In this document: positions 1 through 11,900 of the stretch, piece after piece
Layout: the number at the start of each line of letters is the position of its first letter
Numbering within the stretch: the first letter of the stretch is position 1
Source: Pampus argenteus
Lineage: Eukaryota; Chordata; Actinopteri; Scombriformes; Stromateidae
Length of the DNA stretch: 64,000 nt
Direction: 5' to 3'
Assembly (NCBI GenBank): GCA_036937835.1
Contig: CM072878.1
Coordinates: forward strand, 5,866,501-5,930,500
Position numbers and translations under genes: made by a program
The notes under the pieces: generated by a model
Seen by the model: only the letters and a program-made list of their open reading frames with translations
What the model was told of the DNA's origin: nothing
Databases searched by the model: none

Positions 1-550
1 GTTGCAAAAGCATCTGAGCTTTATTGTCCCTAATGATGCTAATTCAATATTCTAGTTATGTACTACTTTGTTAGCTGTTTTGACATCACTGTGATATGCA
101 GAAATAGGCTGCAGGTCTGATGTTTGTATGAGCAGGATTTGAAGGGGAGAGAAAGTGGAGTTTTTAAGTATAATTAGTTAATAAATCAAGAGCGTAAGGT
201 GTTCAAATGATGTACTCAAGGCAGCTCTTAATAATCAACTGTTATATTAGACGTCTGTGTTCTGTGTCTCCCATCTCTCCGCCTTCTGTCTGAACATGTA
301 GTTGTTACCCATGCTGTCACAACCCTCTCATCAGTAAAAAGGAAATGCCTACACTCCACCCTTTACTTATTGCATCTCACCAAAACACCTCTCTTCTGTC
401 ATCCCCTTAAATCAAGAGTGTCTGTCTCTAATCTCAATTTTATAATGTCTTCAATTCAGTCTCACAGCTATCAAGTGAGCTGGATTACCAACCAGGCAAA
501 AACAGGAACTGTCTAGCGGCCCCAAAAGCCCAGTTTTACAGGTTTACATT

Positions 551-698
551 GGAGCTGCAACAATTGGTTGCAAAATTAATTGGCAACTATTTTGAGAGTC
601 AAATGATCATTTTTCAGTCATTTTCTAATGTTTTTAATTATTCGAGAAAATAACTGGCAGATTAATCGATGATTAAACTAATCATTAGTATTTGCAAC
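551..698. repeat. Probable decayed interspersed repeat (short, AT-rich)
   Basis: Starts ggagctgcaacaattggttg and ends with ...attagtatttgcaac. It has internal ATTAAT/GATTAA motifs and partly complementary ends containing gcaac/ttgc. This resembles the common short 'gagctgcaacgatta' repeat scattered through fish genomes. Family assignment is from memory only. Confidence 0.4.
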
Positions 699-1974
699 AC
701 TGAAGCACAATGTCAGCTATGTCCTTCATCTTGTGGCTCTGGTCTGTGTCAAAGTCTAGTTTAATGCCTGACATGTTTTATTTCATAGTATGCTCACTTA
801 CATTCAACTGAGGGCAAGGTAGTGTTATTATCATAGCAGTACTAGCTGCAGTCAACAATTATTTTCATTACTAATAGGACAGTTGACAACAGTACAGTAC
901 AGTACAAAATGTAAAATTAGTGAAAAACCTTCCTGTGTCTCACCATGTGTGACTGAATCCAGCCTTTAAATGGCCTGAACATCACACCAACACAGTGTGG
1001 TACTTTACACCCGCTCCGTATTTGTGACTTTTGTCTACAAGCTGCCATGGTTCCTAATTACAGTATAAAAACAAAAGTAATAAATTTGTACGTTATCTCT
1101 GCACGTTATCAATCATTAATCAGACCTGTAAGGCATGGCACGTTTATTTGCACAGCACGTGTCATATAACAATTCAATTTCATTGCCTTACATGACGATA
1201 AAAAAGCTGCGTCCTCCAATAGGGAAAAAGCAGATGTTTGTGCCAGTGGTTAGGGTCATGGTTAGGGTGAGACAGTGGAGTAAATGAGGTCAAATGAGGC
1301 TGATGTGAGGAAGACAGGAGAGCACCTGTGCAGTCATCATTTCATCATCCCCCTCTTCTCTCACGACTTCTTAACTGAAGAACATCCTGGCATGTCATTA
1401 CAGAGCCCACAGCTGACGAGGGTCTCCAGACTGCTTATTAAGTGCACATCTTCTAGTGGTCCTGGCTTGGATTAGATCATCGCAAATGAAGCCCCGGGAT
1501 ATATTCATGCAGAGCTGCTCAGTAGCAACCAGAGGCAGAGAGGCCCAGCGGTTTGCTGAACATATGGGGAATTCCACTGGCATTACATAAGGAGGTGTGA
1601 GTGAAGTAAGTGGGTTGGATCAGCCAGTGCTGATACACACACACACAGATGAAAGACATTCCTGCATAGTTTTGAGATGTCTGCATGATAGAACTTTTGT
1701 TAATCATCTGCCATTTTTAACCACCTTCTGCCTCGTCTGTGTGTTGCCCTGCCTCTAAATAATCTGTGACTTGGGTCTCCAGCCCCCCCCCCCAGACATA
1801 CACCCGGCTGGCTCATCCTCTTCGTCTGCCTTCAGACAAAGAGGAAAGAAATGACGACAGGCTCCAAAGGTTCAAGAGCAGCATGTAACCCTACACCTCT
1901 TCCGCCAAAAACAATAGACCACACCTCCATCCTCGCTCCCGCTGTCTCTCTCTCTTACTCAACCATTCTTGTGA

Positions 1975-1984
1975 CCATATAAGG
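1975..1984 (+). promoter_or_regulatory. Perfect CArG (SRF) box overlapping a TATA-like motif
   Basis: CCATATAAGG fits the serum response element consensus CC(A/T)6GG exactly, and its core doubles as a TATA-like sequence. GA- and GC-richer sequence follows about 30 bases downstream. It lies 3.7 kb upstream of the likely main myh9 promoter. SRF/MRTF control of cytoskeletal genes is established; that this site drives myh9 is inference. Confidence 0.4.
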
Positions 1985-2151
1985 CAAAAAAAAAGACAGG
2001 GGAAGCCAGCGGCTGCTGAACAAACGAGCCGAGAGGCAGAGTTGCAGAATTCTTCTTGTGACTCTCCCTGTTTGCCTGCCTTTCTCAGAGCCTTTAACTG
2101 TTCATGTTGTGTGTTTGTTTGAAACAGAAATTGGTTTGTTTTTCATCCAAA

Positions 2152-2202
2152 TGTGTGTGTGTGTGTGTGTGTATGTGTGTGTGTGTGAGAGAGAGAGAGA
2201 GA
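2152..2202. repeat. Compound (TG)n-(GA)n microsatellite
   Basis: A run of TG dinucleotides with one interruption passes directly into a short GA run. It explains the repetitive open frames on both strands here. Confidence 0.95.
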
Positions 2203-3025
2203 CATGCATGTTTGTGTGCTTGCATTGCATGATTTTTGTGTTGAAGTGTGTGGGAGAGAAAGAGCGAGAGAGACTCTGTAACAACACCCAGTTCTGGCAC
2301 AGCCGGAGAGTATTCTGTGTTTATAGTAAATAGATAGCTGTATTTACATTTTAAACACATGCTGCCCTCTACCTTGTTAGGTCTCCATTCTGTTCCAGAC
2401 AAATGCCAAGCAGAGACCAGACAAAGCTACTACTGTTGGTGTTTTCTATCACTCCATCTTTTTCCTCATGCAACATAACACACAGCTTACAATACCACAC
2501 AGACCTTGTCACATTAATACAGATGATAAATGATTAAAGAGAGACCCAGTTTAGCATAACAGGGACATTCTTTGCGTACTTTGCCTTTATTCTACATTCC
2601 CGAGTTTTGTGAGTCAACATACGTCTTATCGCTCCTTCCTGTGTACTGATTACTAAGGAAAGGAGGAGCATGGAAGCGTTAGACACAGGGCAAGACTAAG
2701 GAACAGACGGAATAAACAACCAGTTAGTTCCATACTCTCATTATTGCATATCTTAAAAGCTGGAGTTGCTCTTGATTATTCTTTCAGGCCTTTTAGATAC
2801 AAACAAAACACTCAGCATTGCTTGTTTTATTGAAGCATGTTGCGTAAATACTGTGGTCTTGGCAGAAGGTTTGTACATGACTGCAGTGTGTTTACCCTCA
2901 CATTCAAGCATGTGTGTGTTGATTGTTTTCTCAGTGTATGCCAGGTAAGAGGTCAAAGAGGATCTGGGTCAAACTGGAGCAATATAACCTATTTTCTGTC
3001 AGATGTGATGCAAGTCTGAGCTGCA

Positions 3026-3028
<3 letters not shown>

Positions 3029-3083
<55 letters not shown>
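3029..3083. repeat. (TA)n microsatellite
   Basis: An uninterrupted run of about 27 TA units followed by a TG-rich stretch. It is fully self-complementary. Confidence 0.95.
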
Positions 3084-3093
<10 letters not shown>

Positions 3094-3385
3094 GTGTGTG
3101 CATGTGCATGAAGGCACAGATTCTCATCAAGACACTCGAGCGTGAATTTCCACACACATGAATTCACACAAGTAATTACACAGTGAGAGCGGTCAGTGAG
3201 TTAACATGCCACCCTTTTAACATGCTGACATTGAATAGGTTTCCTTCTTCCTGACTGGATGATATAATGGCTTTACACACCCTGAATTACAGACACACCC
3301 TGCTGCTATTACAACCAACTGAAGGAAAAAAGAGTAAAAGAGAGACAGAGTAGGTCACATTGAAAAGGAGAGCGGAGGCAGCGAG

Positions 3386-3414
3386 GAGGGAGGGAGGGAG
3401 GGAGGGAGGGAGGG
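3386..3414. repeat. (AGGG)n microsatellite
   Basis: About seven tandem AGGG units on the + strand. The purine run has G-quadruplex potential. Confidence 0.9.
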
Positions 3415-5639
3415 TGAGGTCAGAAGTGTCCATATTTGGTAATTCATGCCTGCATTTTAATCCTACATTTCTGTCTGTGCTCCATTCTGTTTGTTTTGAG
3501 TCCTGTGTCATTATTATGTGTAATATGTATGTATAATATGTATAAACCCATCTGAAATTCATGTACTTTTTTTGACATGTGTTTGTATGTGAATTTGAAA
3601 TATGTGAACTTTTATTTTTCATTTTTGGCTTTGAATTCAAAGTTCTTCTTCGTAATGTCCCATCTCTATTTCTTTTCACTCCCAGTCATTCTTCCTCCTC
3701 TCTGCCTCTCTTGGCATCTGGTCTTGCTCAAGTACAGGCTGACCTTCGACCTCTCAACTCTCAGTTTCGGATATTTCCCATCCATCCATCCCAGAGAGGG
3801 AGCGAGCGAGTGTGAGATTTATTGATTTTTCCAGGCAGGCATGTTGAACATGTTCAATGTTTTGCTCTACATACATGTGATCCCCAGCTGCTAAACATAT
3901 AGAAAAAACACATTCCTTTCATAATGACACATAGCGGACGTAAATCACACATTGTACAGAAAATGTGATTTTCCTATGTTTGTCAGAGGATGCCAGCCAT
4001 ACCTGAAACACCATCCTCATATAAAGTGACTTCTTGAGATAAACAGTTGTCATTGTGTGTTGAGCTGAATGTTGAAAATGATGGTGCTGTGTGTTAATAT
4101 CACCTACAGAGGAAATATTTGCATCTGGGGCATCACCCCCTTATTGGCAAAGGGCAGACAAAACAGAAAGGGGTCAAAACTTTTGATAGTCTGAGTGGAA
4201 CCACATTGTACCATTCTCTGTGTAGACTTTTGGCAACACCACTGCAGAGCTTTGATCTCCACATCCATCATCTCACTCATCTGTTTTTTTTGTTCACTTT
4301 TCTTGCACCAGTGTCACACTCCCCTCCTATTATTTCTCTCTCTCTCTTGATTTTTTTTTTTTTACATCCAATTGATTCATTTTCTAGATATATGTTGATT
4401 TCTATGTGATATCACCCACATATAAAAACTGTATCTCTTATCGTCCTCATTGCTTTTTGACAATACTTAGAGCATATTTTTTAAGCACCCAAAAAAACAA
4501 CCAACAAATGTCCTATTTGAAAACTGAAAATTGTGTTTCCCTCCTTCACATTAACTAGTTTATTGCCCACAGCAGTTTTCATGTTGTGTTAGCATGTCTA
4601 GTCATGGCCAGGTTTACCTGTTTGGGAACCTGCAAGAGTAAATCCCATAACTATACTACACTTTATTGTACGCTCTCTTGATCCCATTGTACACCCGACA
4701 GGTGTACTAGTGCAGTTAAAATTAGGTAAAACAATAATTCAAGTACATAAAACACTGACAAAACATGCTTTATTATACATGTATTTGCCTTTATTGAACC
4801 CAAATTAGGATTTTAGGAATTAGACTTTTTTTATATTGATATATAATATATGGCGTTGTACAGACTGTAGAGCAATTTGAGGTAAATTTGTGATTTTGCG
4901 CTATAATAAAAAAAAATATGACTTGACTGTGATTGCTGAGTTTGTTTACATTTCAACTTCAAAAGTGAGATGTTCAAGATCCTATTGGCCAATATCCACC
5001 CTGCTGAAGTGTCCATGGGCCAGACACTGAATCTTTACTGTGACCTCTGACCTCTTTTTCAATGGGAGAAAATATCACAGAGGCATAAATGAAGTCCTAC
5101 ACTATATATAATACATCATCTTTAGTCCAGTATCTGACAGAAGCGCCAGAGGTGGACAGTTTCAACAAGCTTAAAACATTGCCAGAGTTTTTGTTACAGT
5201 TGAAGAAACACTTTGTTGTCTGTGGAGTTAAAGTATTGAAGAACACAAACAGATAATAGCGTTATTAGTCAGTATTGAAAAGCCCAGTCATGCCTGTGTG
5301 TGTGGGATTTACATCAGAAGTACTATCAAATAGCTGCAGGCTGAAGCCATCACTGCCACTTGTTTTCAAAGCAGGCAGCAGGGCAGACTAGACCCTGTTG
5401 ACACATGGGGGGAACCTGGATGATGCGGTCCATCCTGAGAGTGACTGGTACTTATATGGTCATAAAAATCCTTAGTATGCACATACCTCTCTCATTAAAC
5501 ACAGCTTTATCTGTAACCCCTTCCCTCCTCTCAGCGCTTTCAAGTTCAGTCCTCCCTGCTCAGTGGCTGTCACTCCTCCGCTCGGGCACGCCTTAGCCGT
5601 AATATGATTGGCTCAAAGTGTGAGGATTAAAAAAAGATC

Positions 5640-5976
5640 ACGGCAGTCATAGGCCGGAGGGGCGGATACAAGCGGGCCGGTGCCCGCCTCGTCCTGGACC
5701 GCACCCCGACTCCCGCTAGCTACGTACTGAGTAAAATTACGCTAACCAGTGAGCAGCCAGTGGAAGAGGGAGGGCACAAGGAAGAAGGGGAGAAAAAAAA
5801 GATAGAAAGAGTGACTGAAGCAGAGAAAGAGAAGGAGGAAACGAGTGCTGTAGTTTAGCCTGAACTCTGCAAAGCTGCTGTCGACTGGAAAAGAAGTTTG
5901 ACTCACGGCAACGCTGACTGAGCCAACTGGTTGTTGTTAGCTATCATCTCAAAGGCGCCCTGCACCCTAAAAGCAG
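5640..5976 (+). promoter_or_regulatory. myh9: Probable main myh9 promoter and non-coding first exon
   Basis: The first coding exon opens with a splice acceptor (ag at 15174-15175), so a non-coding leader exon must lie upstream. The best candidate ends at 5976 with the donor aagcag|gtaata. It is preceded by GC-rich DNA with an inverted CCAAT box (ATTGG, 5607-5611) and a GC box (GGGGCGG, 5659-5665). The transcription start cannot be fixed by eye; the left boundary given is approximate. The family is known to have a non-coding exon 1 and a long first intron, as here. Confidence 0.6.
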
Positions 5977-8900
5977 GTAATACTCCCAACTTTATTTTGC
6001 CTGCCATGCTCTCTGTATGTGTGTGTACTCTTTCATAACTCATTCAATCTGCCCAGCAAGTGCGGTAAACCAGGAAGCACGGCTGGCTCCGGAACGCATT
6101 TAAACTGGGGTTTCTTTAACTTTACAGCGCCAGAATAGATATATATTATTGTTCAAGCTGTAAAACAATGCACCTGTGCGCGATATATGAGCTTGGAGCT
6201 CGTTTAAACTACAGTAGCAGCAGCATTGTGGCAGCTGGGGAGAAGCTGAGAGCCGTAACGGCGGAGGCAGGAAGTGATTCGCTTGAATGAGTCGCATAAA
6301 AAAGGCCGGTGAAGAGTTTCTGAGCCCAACCCAGGAAGAAAAGTGATTTCAGACTACACGGATGAGTGAAGAAGTGTAGTGTATGATAAGTTTGTGGTTG
6401 AAGTTTTCGATGTGCACCGGTCATAAACGTTACACTGTGTGTGGTCAGTAATATGTCTGGCGGCATGACGTCACTGGCTCACCGGTGGACTGAAGAAAAA
6501 AAAAAAAAAGAAAAACCGGCGCTGATCAGCTTAACCTCAATGAAGCATGTCATCTGCATGTCTGTGCACTTTCTTTCTTTCTGTCTGCCTGTCTTCATAG
6601 TTGCTCTGCAGGCTTTTCAAGGGGTTCTGGACAAAATAGAGAACAAAATAGAAGAACATTTGGCTGTGATTTAGTTCACTAGAGGTGAAAACTGATTAGC
6701 TTCATGTTTTTCATTTTTTATATGTTGATTCAATCATTCATTATATTAGAATCATATCGGTTTAAGTTATGGGCGTTAAGTATAATCAATATCATTCATT
6801 ATGTTTTTTGTGTGTGTGTTTTTGTTTTTGCTGTGCATGACTATTTGAAACAGTTGAATTTTTCATACATGTTTTGGATGTGTAAATGTAAAGGCAGTAC
6901 TTCCAAATGAAGTTTGTCTCGTAAATGAATCCAACCCCAGGCTGTGTAGTGTGAAAATGCAGTTCTGTCAAATTCAGAATGGACTTTGGGGTATCTGAAG
7001 ATTATTCATCAAGAGTTCCTGGTTTGATAGCTGAATCAAGAACTAATCTTAGGCTCTTGATTTAAAAAAAACCAAAAAAAACATATATATATTTAAAAAA
7101 TCGGGAAAAACAGAGGAGGAGACGCAATAAATGCTATGTGTGTATATATACAGAATGATGATATTGAGTAAATAAAGTACAAACAATATGGAAATATTAA
7201 GTTTAAAGTCAAATTATTAAGAAAAAATCTTTCAGGCGAACTATAAAAGTGTTTGGAGTGCAGAAAAATGCCAAATAACTTTTGTCTTCTGACTTATGGT
7301 CATTTCCTTATTACCCAGCTCCACTCAGAACATAATCGATTATCACTTCACACAGGCCAATCTCAGATGAGTTTTTACAATCTCAGACGTTTCTCAGATC
7401 ATCTGCGGTTTCTCATCCGGCTTAGCTGTACAACGTCATTGTGCAGCTGCAACACAAGTGTTTGTCAGTGCAATTTGTGTTTGCTCTGTTATAGATCACA
7501 TCATTTTATTTGCACTTTACGAAGCAAACAGCCTCTGGTATGGTATGTTTGCAATGCACTCTTTTGATTGTAAGTACGGGCAAGGTGCTGTGTGCGGCCC
7601 AGTATTTGAAAAAAAAGTTACTCATGAAGTCAACCTCACGACAGACTGGGCATCAAAGTGCTCACAACTTTACCAAACCTGTGCCTCATTGTACAAAGTG
7701 TTAGCGGTCTCACATGGATTTTTTTTTTTTTTTTGCTTTCTCTTGTAATCAGAACCACACACTTCTATTCAGCTGACGCACACCAAGGTGCTCTTAAAAC
7801 ACAGTGTGAGTTTACCACATTAATAACGTTTGAATGATCAGGCATAGTGGTTTATGGTAAAATAATCATTATAGTAGCTGAACAGACAAACATTTGTGTG
7901 TTAGTGTGTATCGGGACGATGCACCTACACCCTTTGATAGAACAGCACTAGTCATTCTCTGTGTGGCTTGCGGGTGACATATCTGTATCAACTTGGCCTT
8001 AAAAGGGGCATGTTGGGTGATGGGTAGTATGTCATATCCTGTTTTTGCGTTTGAGTCATGAATTAAACTTTGCTAATGTATTGTGCAATGGCTTCTCTGT
8101 AGGCCAGCACGTCTCACTTATTACCAGTTTCTATACAGTTATGGAGCCCCCCCGCAGAGATCGTTACATTCCAGCATTCGTGTGTCAGCACTGTCCTCGC
8201 TTGGGGTCCCCTGGGAGAGTTATATATTGTAGGCTAGTCAAAATTAAACACAGACATCTTAAAGTCTGAAACAAGAAGCTGGCTGTTCAATCTTCTCAAA
8301 ACGATACAGTCTGAGTGAACATGCCTGCGGATGTTTAGATTTCATTGAAGGACGGTCTTCCTGGCTGAGACAGATTGCTTGCAGACCTCTTATTGTTTGT
8401 TGCAGCTTGGGGAGAGCAGCGTGACACAGTTTGGCACGTTGCAACCCACTGTTGTCTTCTGCTACAAAGTTTCAAGGTTGTTTTAACAAGTCAGAGGTAT
8501 TTTTTTGATCATTTGTTTGTGTGTATGTGTGTGACCTCTTAACTGCCTTCACTGATCCAATTATATCTTTATAGATGATATGCATAATAACACTCGAAAA
8601 ACGAAATCTGCCAGTTGTCTTTTCTCAGTTTGTTACCTTGTCATTGATGATTGATAGTGCAGAGTAAATGTCATGTATATCCTAGTTTTCTACAAGCTCC
8701 AGTCAGCTGAGATTCATTCATGCCGGCAAAACATTCTGAACAGTGACTCCTTGAGTTCTCCATTAACCATAGCAGAGCTGATCATGCTTCTCACTATGTG
8801 TTGCTTATAGTCAACATTGGGTGAAATTCAGAGTGGTGATAATGGAGACAGACTTGCACTCTCACTGTGAAGTGTGTGGATTTGTTACACAGTGCCATAT

Positions 8901-11900
8901 TTCACTTATATTAGCATTTAATTCAGCTACTTTTTTTGAATGTCTTGACTATTTTTGTTCTGCTCAAAAATATTTCTTTGTGGTGACATGAATGGTTGAA
9001 CTGGCTGGGCTGGAGGATACATTTGCACCAGTGGCCACTGTTCCCATTTCCTTTTACTGCCACTTATTTCTTGCATTTCCTTGTAAGTCTCCTCATTATT
9101 TCTTTATACACTCTATTGTCCGTCGGTGTTCTTTTTTTTTTCTGCTCCCCTGACTCTTTTCCCCTGCTTGTTTGTTTTGCCACTACCCCATCCTTTCCTC
9201 CACCCTGTCCCCCCACAGCAAGCACCTGTAAGGTTTCAATAGAACTGAACAATACCAGGAAATTGGCTGCACTCTGACTTGGACTACATACAGAAAGGAG
9301 TGCAGAATTGCCATCTCGAAGAGTAGACTTTGACCATTGCCTCTTTTTACGATAACGTGGCTCCACAAACAATACTGCTGTCTGCTTTGTGGTATAAAAG
9401 ATGAGGTAATCCAACTTCCTCTTCGTTTAAGATTAAGTGAAAGTCAGCACCTTACCTGTCTGACTTTACAACGTAAGTCTATTGTAGTTGGTAGGGTTAT
9501 AGGGATATTTTAACTCTACTGTTGCCACACATTTAGCTTATTAAAAATACAGGTGATTTAAGGGAAGTACAGCATTTTTACAGAAGCTAAGAGACACCAC
9601 ATAATAACCCTAAAGCAGAAAAGAAATATAGGCCTAATCGTCAGTGACTGTGGTCCAGCACTGTTGTGTCAGAAAATAGACTGTCCATGGTTTCATGTGT
9701 CTGTCTGCGTGTGAGCTACACACCTGGCATGTGACTGTAGAGAAGTGGTTAATGCTTCAGAGATTGTGCAACCACAGACGCTGAACTTTGCTGTGTGACA
9801 TGCTGTGTCCACCTTCTGGCTCCCATTGGTCAATATAGTCCCATATCAATCTAAATCATACTGTCTACCAGATACCGAGGGTGTCAAACGAGTGGCTCTC
9901 TGAGGTCTGTGAGTGCATCATTTGATTAACGTGTTGTCTGTTCATCATCTGTGTTTGCCCTGACACAAAGGGAGTATCCCAGGTTGGGATTACTTTTGAT
10001 AAGGCTAAGAAAAAAAACAAGAACCCCCCCCCCCCCCCCCCCCCCCCCCAAAAGATGTAGGATTAGAGGTGAAGTAGTAAAAGCAGATTCTTCACTTGGT
10101 TTGTCAAAAAGCTTTGCCAGGGCAGCATTCCTCCAGAAACAATATTGCTGACAAATAGAAATATGTGTCTTAACTCTGCATTCTTTCACTGTGTGTTAAA
10201 AGGCTTACGTAACCCTCTGTCCATTTATCTAATGGGTCAATACTGTCAGGAGTGCTTTAGTAAAACTGCAGTATCTGCTCTGTTTTGTCAATTGTGCATT
10301 CAGTGGTGTAATCAGATAGCTGTTTGAATGAATGATACACATGGAATTTGTTCTATGACCCTGACAAAATGATGATTTCATCTGACCAACACCTCCCTGT
10401 CATTATCTTAAATGTCCAATTCAACCAACAGTATGCAGAAAGTAAACTAGGGAGGAATGTGTGAAAACTAGTTAGCAAGCGAGCAGTAATGGATATATGG
10501 CTGAAATAATGAACTGAAATGATTAGTTAAAAGTAACAGATAAATAGGTGAATGGTGAGTTTACAATAATAAATGGAGTGAAGATGAATTCAACCATGTA
10601 GTGGGTTTGACTTCAATTACATATAAAGATATATTGTAACACTGTTATTTGTCCTTTTATCATCAATAATTAAAAAAATCCAGTTAAATTTAGATGAACA
10701 CACTTGGAACATGACGGATAGTTTGGAAGAAGTAGGCACTTAAATTCATCTGAGACAAAAAAAAAAGGTTTGGAATCACAACTACTGGTGTAGGTGAAGT
10801 GCCGCGAGCTTCAGTAAAATCTAGATTGGGCCTCAAGTTGTAAATGGTAGATGGCATTGGCCAGCTTACAGTTCAAAGTGAAATTGGATCCTGGTTGGGG
10901 CAGGAATGTGAAAAGTAATGTGGAAAGTGATGCAGATCTGTCATGCAGTGCGGTTATTTTCCAGCAAGGGCTTAATTTACTCTCAGTCCTCGGAGCCGCT
11001 CAGCGTGCGCTCAAGAAAACGCCACCTTCCCTCCTCCTCGTTAGACTCCACACACCAAGTTCCACAAATGGCAAAATAGTTTTCCATGTTTGTCATTTCC
11101 TCTTTCCTCCCCTTCTTTTCGCCTTGCCCCACCCTTTCCCATTTTCAGGAAAGGGGGAGTTTTGCCTGACTCAGTACCTTTCCAGCCCCCTGCCTGGCAC
11201 CCACTCTCTGTTGCATGAGAGACATTGGACAGTGAGGGAGATGTAAGCGTTACAGCCAAGAAACGGGGTGGTGGAGGTATTTGTTGGAAAGGGAGTATAA
11301 ACAGAAATGGGGTGACAACAGTGCAAAACAACATCCACAGCATGAGGACAGCTGAGGACATGTAGATTTGGCTCAGGTTAAGCCAGCTGGGGTGCAGTTG
11401 GTGGGAGTACAGTATTATTGACTGTACTGTCGTGCTATTAATATTCCTCATCAATGTGGCAGTCAACACAGCACAGCTAGTTTATGGGTTTCCCTTAAGC
11501 CGGGCCAGGAGGGGAGATGAAGTTTGACTGTACATGGTCATGCTGTGGTAGAAGTCGTCAGTATTGGTTTTTACAGTAACTCGGGGAGAGTCAGTGAGAT
11601 GGAAAGGAATGAAAAGGAGCCTGATGGACGGATAGATTCAAATTTATAAAGACCAGGGCTGACCTGCTTTCTAAACAGGACAACGGGGACTGAAAAGGAC
11701 GCTGTGTAGCTCTTCCCTTTTCCTCTCTTCTCCTCGTTCCTCCTCCACCTCGCTCTCAAATCCTGCATTACTTCCTCTGTTTGTAACCACATTCTGGTCT
11801 CTCTGATGAGGCTGGTTTTCTAAAACCGGCCGCCGCTCTCTTTTCCTCGTGATATTTATTTTATGGTTCCTCTTTCATATAGGCTGCTGTTTTGTCAGGA

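Larger units (their letters stand above)
1..5600. other. Intergenic DNA upstream of myh9
   Basis: No protein-coding gene is recognisable on either strand. Open frames here are short and run through low-complexity sequence. The region holds one probable degenerate interspersed repeat (551-698), several microsatellites (2152-2202, 3029-3083, 3386-3414) and the CArG box at 1975. Confidence 0.7.

Noticed and set aside
2058..2402. Open frames on both strands around the TG/GA repeat
   Set aside because: They are products of the microsatellite, with low-complexity Cys/Val or His/Thr runs and no homology.
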